This document shows positions 37,102 to 51,300 of a stretch of 64,000 bases of DNA, one piece after another. The position numbers were made by a program, and so were the translations under genes. The stretch is from positions 1 through 64,000 of the forward strand of contig BGZK01001571.1 of the NCBI GenBank assembly GCA_005406025.1, given 5' to 3'. Each line of letters begins with the position of its first letter. The stretch's first letter is position 1. The notes beneath the pieces are model-generated. The model saw nothing but the letters and a program-made list of their open reading frames with translations. It was not told the origin of the DNA and made no database searches. Source of the DNA: Eumeta japonica (lineage: Eukaryota > Arthropoda > Insecta > Lepidoptera > Psychidae).

Positions 37102-37926
37102 TTTTAATGTCATATAACATTACCTATTAACGCCTATCAAAAAATATTTTGTATGCTGCTTTTGAAATAAAAAAAATGAATTCTTACTTTTCTCCCCAAT
37201 TTTTGGTGAGAAAAATTTTCTCACCATACCAATTTTCGTGCATATTTCAAGCATTTTTCATGCATATTACAAGCTTTTTGTGTTGTATAGTATCCGGTCT
37301 TTGCTTATGCCCTTCCAATCCCATCATACTCATAGTATCAAGTTATTGCGAGTTAATTCGGGTTTCGTTATAGCCTGTGGAGTTTGCTTGCCTTTTGACT
37401 ATTATCTTTTTCGCACGTTCTTGTCGTAGGTAATCCATTTTTCTTCACCGTTGATCAATCTTTTCAGAAACTCCTTAAAAATCACGCTTACAAACGACTA
37501 CGTTTCTGACAAACAAATACGATCTGTCCTCAACATTGTATGTTTCATTAGTATACATAATAATAAAAAGTATTATGGTTATAATCTGTTACATTTTCAT
37601 TATAATTTTATATTATACATTAAACTTTCATTGCCACATTCACAAACTTTAAAAACCGTGGTAAAGTTGTACGAAACATACAGTAGATGGCGTCATCATA
37701 CAAAATCTTACATCGGACGATAGGTATGTCAATCTCCAGACCATAGATGAATTATTTTTAGATAATAATTATTTAGAGGGAAAAATGTGGAATGGGATTT
37801 TTTAGGGGTGTTATATTTTTAGGGATTTTTAGAACTTCAAATACGTATTTTTTTTTATTTCAAATTGAACTAAATAAAGGTGTAATAGTATAGACCATGG
37901 AATAATTCAATCTAGCAACTCATATT
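37102..37926. other. no gene recognised
   Basis: AT-rich sequence with chance frames only (37149-37373, 37451-37723). Confidence 0.5.
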
Positions 37927-38445
37927 AAGCTATTGCATAGCTTTTATCGCGGGCTTTGAGCGCGGCGACCGAATCAAGAAATTCCGTAACGAAAATAAAA
38001 CCTAACACCCCCCACTCCGCCTACCATGTAGCTCGGCCGAGCGTTCGCTTAACGTGTACGTATATGGTACGACTGCTATGGTACGTAAGCAGCTGTTTGT
38101 GAGAAAGTATATATTGTATAGGTATCTATCATATCTTTATAATGCCATACTTGCCGCATGTGGCCCGTAAGAATACATGTAGGTATACATGTATACATAA
38201 GTGTACCTATGTACAACAGTGAATAGCAGTTGCTGGTGAATAGCTATACGAGTAAAATTTGCGTATAAAGTGTTTTAAATATGAATAAACAAAGTGCATT
38301 TATTAATGAAGAAAGTGATTAAAAATTTGAATTAATATCAAAGAAAAAAAAATACTGCATAAATAAATAAATAATTATAATTGCATAAGTTGATAAAAAA
38401 TGCTATGCAATAGCTTTACCGCGGCAGTCCCCGAGTGCCACACAT
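37927..38445. repeat. dispersed repeat with near-palindromic ends
   Basis: AAGCTATTGCATAGC at 37927-37941 recurs as its exact complement at 38402-38416. Because the word is almost a palindrome, the two also read as direct repeats followed by TTTATCGCGG and TTTACCGCGG. The GC-rich left part (GCGGGCTTTGAGCGCGGCGA) contrasts with an AT-rich middle. It probably belongs to a lepidopteran interspersed family; the class is unknown. Confidence 0.45.
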
Positions 38446-38627
38446 TTAATTTATTTTTACACGCTTTTTATTAGCTTCACTTGTATGTTTGTTTGTTTGT
38501 TTGTTTGTTTGTCTGTAAGTTTGTCTGTAACTCTCCTTTGGACTAAGAGTGAGTGGGGGTAAAGTGAAAGGTGTTTGACAGAGCAGCAGTCCCTTATTAC
38601 TGTAAGAATATCTCACTAATTCGAGTA

Positions 38628-38722
38628 CGATTGTTGGCCGAGCGGTCTGAGGCGCGCGTCTTCAATGACATCAGCCTTCGGATTCACCGATCGTGGGTTC
38701 TACTCCCGTCCACGCCGGAATT
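38628..38722 (+). pseudogene. tRNA-like sequence (Leu/Ser-type boxes)
   Basis: TTGGCCGAGCGGTCTGAGGC is a good tRNA A-box with a pairing GCC/GGC D stem. About 55 bases later, GGGTTCTACTCCC resembles a B box, and a T run follows, as at a Pol III terminator. I could not pair the acceptor ends, so this looks like a tRNA pseudogene or the head of a SINE rather than a working tRNA. Confidence 0.4.
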
Positions 38723-39179
38723 TTTTTTTTATTTTTTCTGCAAATTCTACGATTGTAGCCGTACATCCAACTGTAATTGATTCGGAGAAACTTTACTTCT
38801 TCTTTGTGACGTTGCAACTCCAATTTTAAAAAATTTCCTTAAAATAAAATGATTTGAATTATTGTAATTAAATTTATATTTTATTTTAAATTCAACATCA
38901 AGTGCACACGTCAAGACTGGATTGGTTCTCGAACTTATAACAGTAAATTTTCTCTTCAAGTCGAAGCTAATTTTACTACTCTCCACCCTCTGTTAGAAAT
39001 TCATTATACTATCTGCATCAACATTAAATTTTAGAATTTCACACCTCAAATTTTATTACGTTGTTCAAGAAGAATTTTACATTCATGCACCCTCTGTTGG
39101 AAATTTATAATACTATCAACGAGAATTTAAAGAAAAAATCTATAAATAATAAATCGAACTAAAAAGTTGAAAATAAATA

Positions 39180-39530
39180 TAGTTTAAAAAAACATGCTTT
39201 TAAAGAATGTTGAACTAAAAAGTTAAAAATAAATATAGTTTAAAAAAAAACCAAAAAAATTCGCTTTTAAAAAATATCGAACTAAAAAATTTAAAAATAA
39301 TTTTAAAAATAAAATTATGACAATAGTACATAAAAAATACTAGTATAATCGATGGAAAAGCGTGGGGCGCTTGATATACGATAATTATGACACAAAGCGC
39401 CCCACGCTTTTCCCTCAATTATACTAGTATTTTTTATGTACTATTGTCATAATTTTATTTTTAAAATTATTTTTAACTTTTTAGTTCGATATTTTTTAAA
39501 AGAGTGTTTTTTTAGTTTTTTTTATACGTA
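39180..39530. mobile_element. palindromic MITE, copy 1
   Basis: The centre is GGAAAAGCGTGGGGCGCTT (39354-39372), a 22-base loop, and its complement from 39395. Pairing continues outward almost without error through ACTAGTAT, GTACTATTGTCATAATTTTA and ATCGAACTAAAAA to about 39240 and 39528, giving arms of roughly 130 bases. At the left the outer part of the arm (GAACTAAAAAGTTAAAAATA) is repeated in tandem back to about 39155. A second, more diverged copy is at 57785-58105. Confidence 0.8.
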
Positions 39531-39689
39531 CCGCCTTGGTCCATATACAAAGAACTCACATCTATGGCAATAAAAATGATCTCGAGTCGGAGTGGAATCG
39601 ACTAAGTAATTAACATTGGACAAATATCTAGTTTGGCGCATTTTTATTGGGAGGTTTACAATGATGTTGATGTAGCTGGCTGTAGAAGG

Positions 39690-39957
39690 TTTGAAAATAG
39701 CGCAAAATTGGGACTGGCATTTGTCACGGTACCAATTTCAAATGCAAATAAATGCAAGTATTGAACGTGCGTTCTCGATGTATAACATTGTAAAGAATAA
39801 GTTGTGTAACAGAATATCGATTGAAATGTTACAAAATATGATTATGGTTCGATTCACACTGCAACGGAATGGTGGATCATGCACAACATTTCAACCATCC
39901 GCGAAAATGTTGAAATTAATTAATGTCAACATGTATGATTTAAAAACCAGAATCTAA
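39690..39957 (+). pseudogene. hAT transposase dimerisation-domain fragment
   Basis: The frame contains ASIERAFSMYNIVKNKLCNR followed by ISIEMLQNMIMVRF. This resembles the ERxFS...KNKLRNRL signature of the hAT C-terminal dimerisation region. It is not the same lineage as the element at 1-2.5 kb (ASERLFSTAG...LRNRLSP). No catalytic core or BED finger is recognisable upstream. Confidence 0.6.
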
Positions 39958-42040
39958 AGAAAATGATTTGTTACTTGAAGTTTTCGAAAATTAATGAATA
40001 AAGAATTTAAAAAAACGATGTTACTGAATCAAATTATTTATTGATCGTTCGAAATTTATTATTTGTTTAATGATATTTAATTATTTATTTTAAATGTATT
40101 GTTTATTTGAAAATATTTAATTATTTGTTTTATAAATAATTCAGTTTTTTTAAGGGAATCCCTAGTAATTGTAGGGGTTTTAGGGGTTTTTGATTGGGGC
40201 TTTAGAGAGACAAATTTTTGAGAGTTGCGAACTCTGACCTTTTTTTTGGCTAAGATCAAATCTTGGGTTGTTGGGTGTTGTAGTTATTGGGTGTGGATCA
40301 ATTTAGTACACTTGCGTATCTTCGATGACAATGCGATAATATGGTACTATGGAGCAGGTCTGATGATGGAGTCGAAAGGTGGCAATAGAAACTCCTAAAC
40401 TAAACAAGATAAAGCCATTGAGTTTGGGCTCATTTGTTTTCTTTTGGCAAACTTTCATGCATTCACGCATGCATACAAGAAATATTAAAATGACATATAT
40501 TTTTTTATGGTTATTATACGGGATATGGAAATCTCATAAGTCTCTCATTCAAATGCGATGATAATTCATTCATATATGTGAATAATATCTCTATGTTGTG
40601 ATGTACATCAATTTTCATCATGATCGGTCGAGCCCTTCTTGAATTATAACAGGACATACAGACAGACAGACATAAATTTAAAAAAATGGTGACATTGGGG
40701 CAGTTATTTAGAAAACGAATATCGATCACGAAATTTTATAAAAAATTGAATGTACAGACAGACGGCACAGATTTATATAGTAGTATATATAGATAACACC
40801 GGCTTTCATTTTCTTCAACTATCAAACGAGTGACATTGGCGGCAGTGACATTCCAGGTGAAATTTTTTGCATCTTGTGTGAACGTAATCTTTTTATTTAA
40901 ATTTATGGTGCGTTTTTATTATGTACATACAAACTTTCCTCCAAAATTCTGTAAAAAGAAGTAATTCAGTTTTTACAGCTAAGTACTTATAAGGAGTCGT
41001 ATTGTTCTAGGATTGATAAAGCAAATGTCACGAGTTTTTAAAAATAACGCCACAAGAACGTACAAGGACAATATATACAACAAACTAGCTGTGTCCGCGG
41101 CTCCACTTGCATGGACCATAGAATAACTTTTTGGGATTTTATTTTTATAAATAAAATAGAATTTTACATAGGTATAATACCCATTATATACCACAATATT
41201 TCAGTATTATACAATACTACAATATAACAACATATCAATAGTATATCGCAATAAATAAGAATAAAACAAATATTTTTAATATAGTTATACTCTTAGATAT
41301 TTTACGTATGCGGTGGATTTCTTTTTTTTATTTCTTATCTTGAAAACGTATATCTTATTTTTTATCAAGGTCCAAAGCCTTTTTGTACACAACATTCCTC
41401 ATTTTTTAATGGGCCAAATCGTTATCTCGCTCGTATTTTAAAGACAAAGATGTTTACTATGGGTCATCCTTAGAAGGTTAACATGTGTTATCACGTATTG
41501 TTTTGTAAGTCTTTTAAGGTATACAATTATGTAGTACTTTAATTTGACATATATCTTATGGTTTCCACATAGTAAGCTATTGAAGCTCCCCAAAAGCCTC
41601 TCTTTTTCAACTTGATTTACACTATCCTCACTCCTTATTTCGTACTTTAAGCAACAAAATATATCCTATAATCTGGCCAGATAACATAGGTAACTACAAA
41701 TAATAAAAAAAGTTAATTGGATAAATCCTTCCTGCGTTAAAAAGAACATAAAAACACAGACATACAGAGAGACGTAGAATCTTATAATACGTATAGAAGA
41801 GAAGAGAGTATAGAGAGAAGAAAGTGATTAAACGTTCACAGAACCGAGGCCAAAAGCTATTTCATATACACGACAAACTCACATTATTCCTTGCTTATTT
41901 GTATGGATTACGGATATTATATCGGCTATTTGAAGACCTGACAAACAATAAAAGGGGAAAGTTTACGTGGAGTAACACGACGCACTGCTACGCCGCTAAT
42001 GCTATGCTGCGTTAGTGTGGTCCGGCGAGACCGAAATATA
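39958..42040. other. repeat debris upstream of the reductase gene
   Basis: Short pieces of LINE or SINE 3' ends are suggested by ACAGACAGACAGACA (about 40658) and GTGTCCGCGGCTCCACTTGC (about 41092). The last part (about 42000-42192), with GC-rich CGCCCCGGC words, is probably promoter or 5' UTR of the following gene. Confidence 0.45.
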
Positions 42041-42192
42041 CGACGTCGGCAGTGCCACTGCGCCCCGGCTTAGAGCGTACGCGTCCACGCGCGAATTCGT
42101 TGTTCGTTGATAACGATACTGGAAATATAATTTAATAAATAATAAGATAAGAACTTTTCGATCAATCTATAGTTTATGATTTCAAAGCGACA

Positions 42193-42352
42193 ATGATGAT
42201 GTTTATTTTGGCGGGAATAGGGGCAACGACCGTGTTTTTGATAACCCTGGATTCTCTATGGTCCTCGCTGGAAATGATAACGTCGTATTTGATGCCCTAT
42301 TTTCAACCCGGCGAAGTCCAGAGTTTGACTGCCAGATTCGGTTCCTGGGCAG
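42193..42352 (+). CDS. HSD17B12: HSD17B12-like exon 1
   Basis: Three ATGs in a row open the frame at 42193; the first is used. Residues 1-53 hold a membrane anchor, then [19 protein letters not shown]. The donor GTACCT follows GGGCAG. The reading frame continues into the intron to 42408 but loses similarity at the donor. Confidence 0.82.
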
Positions 42353-45300
42353 GTACCTATATTGTTCTAAATCATATAGTGTTATTGTTACAGCCAAACA
42401 AAAATTAACAGTTACGATGCAATAGCAAGCTATCAATATTATTATTACATTTGTAAATAGTGTTCATGTTTTTTGTTAATATTATAATGAAAAATAAGAA
42501 TATTAACAATAAAACTGACATATTACGTGATATCATTTTTAGAATTTCGTTTAAAAAATAACGAAGATACCTTATTTATATACACTTGGTTTGTATTATC
42601 ACTGTGGTCTCTATCCTTTTAGTGATAAGGAGCTAATTTGGCAATATATAAGTTTACACTACAATATTTAAATAAATTTTAAGACATACATAATGTTAAA
42701 CTATAATTACTGTATGGTATTTCGTACTTTAGATTTGTAGAACTATATGAAAATAGTAGAATACATTTTTGAACAGTTCCGCATCTATGACTAAGTTATT
42801 GTATTGAAATTCGAAGAATGCTCGAGCATGAAAACAATCTTATGTATTAAATATGAAATACGATTTTAGAAGTTAGTTTCTGATGTAATCACCAAATTAG
42901 ATTTGTAAAAAAATAAACGTTGAAATGTACACCGAGTATAAAATCAAATTTCGCATTCCGAAGATTTTGTACAACGAAGACACTAGCTTCGCTCTTTCCG
43001 CAACACCTTTCGGCAGACTTTATTTATACGTTTTAAAAATTCCCCATTTCATTTTATTCATTACAAGATTTCGAATGCAGCAGCACGTTAGTGGGCATGT
43101 AAAATAGATTTTTGAATGTAGTGGTATAAACACCATTTTTTCGCTTCAAAAAGTCAAAAATTATGGAGTGCAATATTCTTAATGTGTCGCCTTATAAAAA
43201 CATATGGTTTGATGTACAGAGTTTAAAAAACAATTTGACTTTTTTTAATGCTAATTTAAGACCACATCCATAGATTCGTTCTTAATATACAGAATGTGCA
43301 CATACAGATACATAGGTCTTACTAACAGTTTTTTTTGACAGGCAAACTCTGAGGTAAGTTATGGTTTTTTTTTTTAATTTTGACACCAGCACGCTAAAAA
43401 TGTTTAAGTACACACACATTGTTGATTGTACCTATTACCTACCGACATCGTGTTTACGTCTATCGTGTAAAATAAAATGAATAGATCTTTTATTAAGCAA
43501 TGACGTCAGAATGAATATTTTATACACAGCGCTTAGCATTTTATCAGGGTCATCGATATTATTATATAAGAAGTATCGTCTATACAGACGGTTTTTTGCA
43601 GTCTTTTTTTCGACCCGTATTTTATACGCCGCGCATTACGAGTTATACAAATACCATTATAATGTCTAGAAAACATTATAGATATAATTTCGTGCGATTC
43701 CGCCACAAATATATTTTCATAGTTCTATTCATAATTTATTTTTGGTTGGACGTTTTTGATTTTCTGACGTCAACTGCCTAGTGTATGTTTGGAGGGGTAA
43801 ACGATATTCGAAGTTTCGTAAATATGATGGGTGATGCAAGAAATAGCTTTCACCTCAGCAAATAGTCTTTGGCGTTGGTTCGAGGTATTCAAGTGTTTGC
43901 GCACAAAGAGATGTCGCGATTTGCTAATCGCAGCCGTAATGTTTGTTTCTCATCTTGGAGAAGTGCTCGGTGTTCTTACGAATTCCGCATATTTGCTTCG
44001 ACGTGGTGATGTTTACGGTAACCGTAGATTAATGATACACAAAGGTATTATTGAAAAATAAATGATTCAAGTCTTATACGATAAGAATTTAACTCCGCTT
44101 CATATAATATTAATATCCGAGTAAAAATGCTGAAGTACAAAAACCAATGTCGAAATTGTAATCAACGGCCTGAGATAAAAAATGAATAAGTAAAAGGAAA
44201 AAAAAGGTATAATGTTTAACGTCTTAATTTAAATATGTGTACACATACTTAAATGAAATAGAAATAGCAGTTTGTGATCGTTTCTTGACCTATATGTTTT
44301 AGAATATGTTATAAAAATAAAAGAAATAATTTAAAATTCTAATTCTCAAAAATAAAATTCCTACATTTTGTGGAGGTATGTGATTTCTGTCTATCCCACT
44401 TGAAAACAAATGTGAGATTATATCATGCTTTGTTAATATACGAAGGCCATGCCTAAGTGTATTTTTCAACATTTAGTAAATTAAGAAAGAAAAACAGTTT
44501 TGATCTATGAATTTAAAAGCGTAGAAGTTATTTGCCGACGTACAGTACAACACACGAAATTCTGCCGATCTGAATTGTCTATGAATGATGCAATGCGCGG
44601 GTTCAGCGCTCCCCGACCTTTCCTTCTTTTTTTTTCGTGTTCCTATTTTACACCGTTGCGACTTCTGACTAACTTCACAGCGGCAAAGTTTCGTGCGTTG
44701 CACTGTACAGAACCGTTTTTTTTTTTGCATTGGACCTTTTGATGACTCTGGTCAAATCATAAGTTGTAAACGGAAACCTACGAAGGTTTATAATGTATGA
44801 AAATCCGTCAAGTGCCTGTTGGTCACGCATGCAAGCAGGCGTCATTGCAAACTCGTGTTATTTTTAATTGCACTATTACCTATTAAATTTATTAGGAATC
44901 TATTACTTTATCTTGACTGGTATTTCATCCTGTATTTATATCGCATAAAATAAAAGCTAATTTCTATAGAAATTCAATTATTTTTTCAATCGCATTTTAT
45001 TTCACTTTATACCGATGGGAGGTATCAGTCTTTTAAAAATAATATCGTATCTTTCTTTGAGTCATGATGTTACCTTTACGTATTAAACGGGCTTAACAGG
45101 TGTAGAAATAAGGGATCGAGAGGCCTGCCATGAGCATTGTCGAGACCGGACGGACCGATAGATCGGACCGTTATGGATTTTTAAAGGTTTTAGGTGACTT
45201 AAGAAAAATGAACGTCTAGGATTTTTTTTTTAACACCTACTCTTATACGTGCTACTGCGACGAAAATAAATTGATTGTAGAATAGAAATAAAATAATATT

Positions 45301-48300
45301 TATACACGAAATAAAAATAATATTTTTCGTAATTCTATTATGGATAGCAGCAATTTATTGTATATTTTGATTGACCGATATTTTCAAGATTATTTAACAA
45401 TTTGATTTCAAAGTGTGGAGTAGATAATCTGAAAAAAAAGTTACGTAATACACGGACTTATGAATTTGCAATATTTTTACACAATAAAGACAATTCCGCG
45501 CCCGGCCCGCGCGGCGCGGCGCGGCCTGTGTCGAGTGACATTCGACGCATCTTTTGGTATCGGCGACTCCCAGCTTTCGAAATAGTACTTTCACAACGTA
45601 ATGTTCGATTGTTCGGTTGTTCGTTACATCACAATGACTGTCATATATTATCTTTGTACTAGCTTCCGCCGGCGACTTTGTCCGCGAGGAAATGAAAGAT
45701 ATTCCTGTTGTGATTCCATAACTTCATTTTCATTCCTTCCGCAACTTCATCTGCTAACTACGGGCATGACGAGTATGCTATATGCTGAGAATACGAACTA
45801 TTTGAAATTTAGGATAAGAGGTTCTTGCATGATATACAAAGTAAACAACAGACAGAGTAAAACTGATTTGTTGTTCTTTTTTTTTGTAATAAATTATTTT
45901 ATAGTTTAGCAGTCAAATAATTTACCTTTAGTCCGTTGAGTCCACTCTGTGAGGCGCACGACAATAAAACGTACACTATTCTGCAAGTTACACGCGTGCT
46001 GTGGTTTTTGCGATATTCGCGTGCAAACATATACGCCAGTTGTGTTTCCATTTCTTGTAGGATTACCAGAATTCACTCGCGGCGTCGTCTATATGGATGT
46101 AGAATTAATTATTTCGTAATTTATGTCGATTCCCATGTAGTTCGGTGCTCGATGTCGCTTTCAATACTGATCACGTTTCCAGTCGCCACATTATTCTAAC
46201 ACGAGGACGTTATAGAATTCAAATCATTCAATATGGCGGTGCATTACGTTGTCACAGCAAATACGACAAGTTGATAGCGATATCATAACGACAATGTTTT
46301 CTTAAAGTTGTCAGTTTTGTCGTATTTGCGTCATTTTTTTTGTATATAATAAATATGCCTACCTATGTTCCTTAAAACACTGAACTGAGCCGTTTTAGCT
46401 ATTATATGGATTAGACTTTGCGCACATATATTTAAGCGAAGTAAGAAATATTTTTCATCGCACCGTGTCGAGATCGATTTCGTTACGCGTATTTGGCAGA
46501 AAGCTCGTCATTTGTGATGTATTCATTTGAGAACGGAACGATGTTACATCTAACTCGTTTAAACTATACAGCCAGAGGTGAATCCAGTAGGTCATTGGGG
46601 TCATGAGCCCTCTTGGGGTCGATTTTTGTTTTGTTATCGTAATCAAATTAGAGCTTGTCCTGCCTCGACCTCGACTGTGACCTCCCTACTTGTCACGAAG
46701 GCTAGATCCTTCTTTGTGTAAAGCATAATGCGAAAAAAGGCATTCGAAGCTGACTCAAGTCTGAGTCAATATGATTTGAGTTAGCGTAATTGCACAGCGG
46801 TTCTGCACTCCATCCAATACCGATCGGCTATTGATTCCGATCCTGGTCTCGATTTCGATGCTCACACCGGTCCTGGAGTCCATCGGTTCTACACCTGGAC
46901 ACCGAGAACAATAACCGATCGCCGTAAAGGTGAACGAATTACATCTATATTCACACGGACGTAAAGAGGGCAGATTATGTTTGTCACTAGCCTATATTCT
47001 AAGTAAAAGTTCTTTTATTCTATTTAAAACTTCATCTTAATCGGAAGTGTAGTTAATTAGTTCCATGAACTCAAAAGTTTAAAAGTCAAATACATTCGCA
47101 GATAAACACTACAAGCATTAATTTCCCTCAAGTGTTTGCAGCGTATAAATAAAATGTGTGGATGTTGTACAATCTAGCACGGCGGAATTCTAATTCCCAG
47201 TTCTACTTAACATCGAAGCGTTTGGACCGCGCCCAACAGTCGCCTCAGTGCTCTAACGTCACTGCGCCATGAGGACCGAGAGCCTCAACGCGGGTCGCCA
47301 AAGTCTTACATAATTTTATTTCTTTCTTGCCCAATTTTAATTTGTATTTTTTATATGAACATACAGAAGGAAAAAGAAACATGTGTATATTGCAGTTTGT
47401 AGCGATGTTTTTACCCTATTTACAATTTTATCCCAGAAGAAGAAAATCATGTTTTTATGTTATAGAAATGTTGCCAAATCTAATCGCAGCATAAAACATC
47501 AGATGTCCCAAAACCACACCGTCATGCAAACTTTTGAAACCGAAGGTTAACTCATTCGGGTTCTTCATATTCGAAAACCGCACCGAGGAACTGTAATGAA
47601 CTTGTCTTACTGCCGCGGCCGCCTGCGCCGGCGCACTCGATGATTCCTAACGCAACTCGTTGCGTTATGCATCTCAGCGATTAAAGACCTAACCTAGAAA
47701 CATATGTTGCATAATTTTACAAACGTATTGCAACCCTGCCTCTGATTATGAGTTCGCCTGACTGACCTCAACAGTAAATATATTTTATTTTATTATTAAA
47801 CTGTAGGTACATTCTCGTAGATTGTTTTTAAACTCCTCAGGAGCCATTTAAGTATTACGTAAGCTGAATCTGTATAATTTATGACCCCCCTCCCCCTCGT
47901 CAGCAAAAGAAAGCAAAGCTCTTCCCCCTCGCCCCTCTGCTTACGTAAACATTGGTATATTTTTTGGTTTTTATGAGCAGCAGTTATCAATTATAGAAAT
48001 AAAGAATTCTGAGACTATAAAGGAATTTATAGCACATTTAATATTTATTTACACAAACTGTTATATAAATATTGTACTCTTAACATAAGAACGTTATTTA
48101 TTTAATTTATTTTATTAAAAATTTTGAGACAATTTCAACAGTGGTAAAATGGATCAACGGTAAAACAACTTAGATGCAAAAGGGAAGATGCATAACTGCT
48201 TACTATTTTATTATCGAAATGCAGTTCAAAATCATAATTGAAGTATGTATTCTGTCAAAGTATATTAATATTAATATGTATGTTTTACATTATACAATAC

Positions 48301-51300
48301 CATTTTACTGTACCAGAGAAAAACAAGGGAAAAGATTATTTTTCATACGACGTTTAAATCGAAAGATCATAAGAAAAAGGTTCATTTTTCATATGATTAG
48401 AACGAAAAACGGTCATCTTGTTACCATAATGTACCGGATGGTATTTAGTTAACGTAAAATTTTATTATTATTATTTCGATTGAAACATACATTAAAGGAA
48501 TTAAGTAAACTTAATAAGTTTTTTAAAGTTTAATAATACAAATGCTTCTAATTATTTTTATTATAAAACAGGTGACGATCCATTAAACATTAAAATATTT
48601 TTTGTTTGGACCCCCCCGCCCCCATGTCGTCAAAAGCAAGCAAAGCAAAGACCCTCCCGTCCCTCTTTGGTGCTTACGTAATACTTCAATGACTTCTTAT
48701 GGCTTATTTTGTGATTTTTGCTAGTAGTTTTTGGTGTCGTTCAATACTTTGATGGTACAAAATTAGGTGTGTTATATAGTTTTTGCTAAGGATTAACGCT
48801 TTGATCACTACGGAAGAAACGCATAACAACTATAGATCTCGTCAATAAGTGCACGGCTCCGCCGCAGTAGACATCCGAAGTATTCCTTTACTTTTTATAT
48901 CGAGCGATATCTCTATGCTCTGTATGCGAATAAGCCATTGATAAATTATTTTCTTAACACCTAGCTAAGTCTGCACCCGCGCCCAGGAGGACATAGAATG
49001 AATTTCTCAATTTTTTGTATCGAGCGATCAGCCTTAACCATCATCCAGATCTCAGTTTATTTTATAATTTATAACACGACATTACGATGCTTATTTCAGT
49101 CGTAAAATCTACCAAACGAAAAGTATGCGCACCGCGTGATCGCATGCACTAATATTTATTTTATTGTTTTATTGCGTGAGAGTAATCCAACACAAGTTTA
49201 AAATTGAGCTTTCGGTATAGAAATTGTTTTAACTCGACCTGTGTTAATCGGACAAAAGAAATATGTATTTTTTGTAGATTATACGTTTTTATTATTATTA
49301 GAATTTCCCGCTCATAATATTGAAAAAATTCGGGAAAATTTTCATATCCGTTCATTTTTTTTAAATCAAGTCTATAAACTTCGAGGTTTTGACATTCTAG
49401 GAAGCTATTCTACCTATTCTTATGACGATGTCCTATGTACATACATTCTTAATATGTATGTGTATGCAAATTTCTCATAACTTTTGAATAGATTTATGGA
49501 TCGAAATGTGGTTTATAGCATTCGAAAGAGTTTCAATTAATTTAAATTTTGTGGAAATTTGTGCCGTTTCAGGGCTGTAAATAAATGAGTTTTTTTAAAT
49601 TTTATTTTTTGATATCTGCTAAAGGTACAAATTGCTTTGTTTGATAAATATCATTATTCAAGAATTTAAGTTTTTTTCAATAACGTTCAAATTTATTGAT
49701 AGATCGACTTTTGGAATCCATAATGTTTTTGCTTTAAAAATTGTATTAGCTGCCGCAAGCACAATTAAAATCGATTGATCTGCTTAAAAGTTATTATTGT
49801 AAAAATTAAGAAATAGGTTTTTCGAAGCCAGTCATCCTTTTGAAATGATTTCTAAGGGAATTGTACAATAAGATCGGGTTCGAAAAATTTGAAAAAAATT
49901 TTTACTCATCTTTCGTTGACCTTAAAAATATATTAACGTGCATATTTCGAGTGTTTTTAGTTTGTAAAGAACGTGAAGTTTTAGAGTCGTTCTGCAGAAG
50001 GTGCAATAGATTACAACAAATAATGTGCTATGGATTTCAAACACGGCGGTAGAGTAGTGGGACGCAGACCGCTACGAAGCATGGCATAAGGAGCAGATGA
50101 GGGATAGGGAAACTCTATAGAAACGCATTCTATCTCGTTCTCTCACAGCCTAATACTTATATATATATATATATATATATACATCTATAGCTATCTCTTT
50201 TTCGTTATATATTTTCATTTCATAAAAACCAATTCACACCGTGCCAAAAGAAGTTTCACTTCAATTAACAACAATGTGTGAAAATTTAGGATTGCGTAAA
50301 TTAGATTAAACCATAGCAAAAGAATTTCTAAACAATAAAGGGTAGCCTACTATTGCAAGCAAGAACTCTTGCTCAAAATATAAGATGGCGTCAGTTGCTT
50401 TTGTATGCGATGTGATCAGAGAGAGGTAGTTGTTAGCATCATGTCCCACACGATTCATTCATCTTTATAAAAAAAGATTCAGCATCCGTGTGTTTGTTGT
50501 TGCAAAACTTGATATGTAATCGGTCGATTGCCTTGAAATTTTTACACAACGTTGAAATCGAATAGACGTGTGTACAGTTGTAATAATTATTATAGTAATA
50601 ATACAGCTAGTAGATAAAAGGTGGAAGAATACATTGTATATCCACGCGAGCGCAGTCGCGGTAAGAAAGCTAACTTCTTATCTTCCTAGCTTCTTAGCTT
50701 CTTTTCGGTATTGCTGTCAATCCCAATTTCGCTTTCGGTTTCGGTTCTGGTCCCGGTACAGCTAATGTTGGTTCCATTCTCAATCTCGGTTCTGGTTCTT
50801 ATTTCGACATCGCTATCGGCCACAGTTCCGATTTGTGTGAAGTCGGGGCAAATGTTAGTGTCAAAATAAAATATAGGCTGTATTGCTTGGGAATAGTATA
50901 GCTTTCTAACAATGAAAGAATTTTTAAAAGCAGTGTAATAATTCAGTTTAATAGAACAAACACACCGACAAAGTCGGAGACTGTTAAAATGGATTACATA
51001 TAAATTTTTTCCGCGAAAAACTGAATACATGTGCTAAGTTTCGCGATGATCTGTTAAATGTATACGATCAAAAATATACATCATCATTTATTTTAAGGCA
51101 CATAGAATATTTCTGTTACCTCGCCTGTGCGACTTTTCTCATGTAAGTCAGTCACCTTTGTCATATCGTGGAAATGGAGGGAAAAACTAAATCATATAAT
51201 TTACTTTATCAGTCATTCTTTTTTAATGTGTACCTGTTTGGTAATAAAAGTTATATATTCTTGTTTAACTTTTTTATCTAAGATTCTTTGTACGCATTTT

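Noticed and set aside
43831..44061. 76-residue plus-strand frame with an Arg/Leu-rich centre
   Set aside because: No domain or splice context recognised; composition does not separate it from chance frames in the intron.
46258..46332. 13-bp inverted repeat GCAAATACGACAA with a spacer of about 48 bases
   Set aside because: Short and widely spaced; could arise by chance or be a MITE end, but no further support was found.
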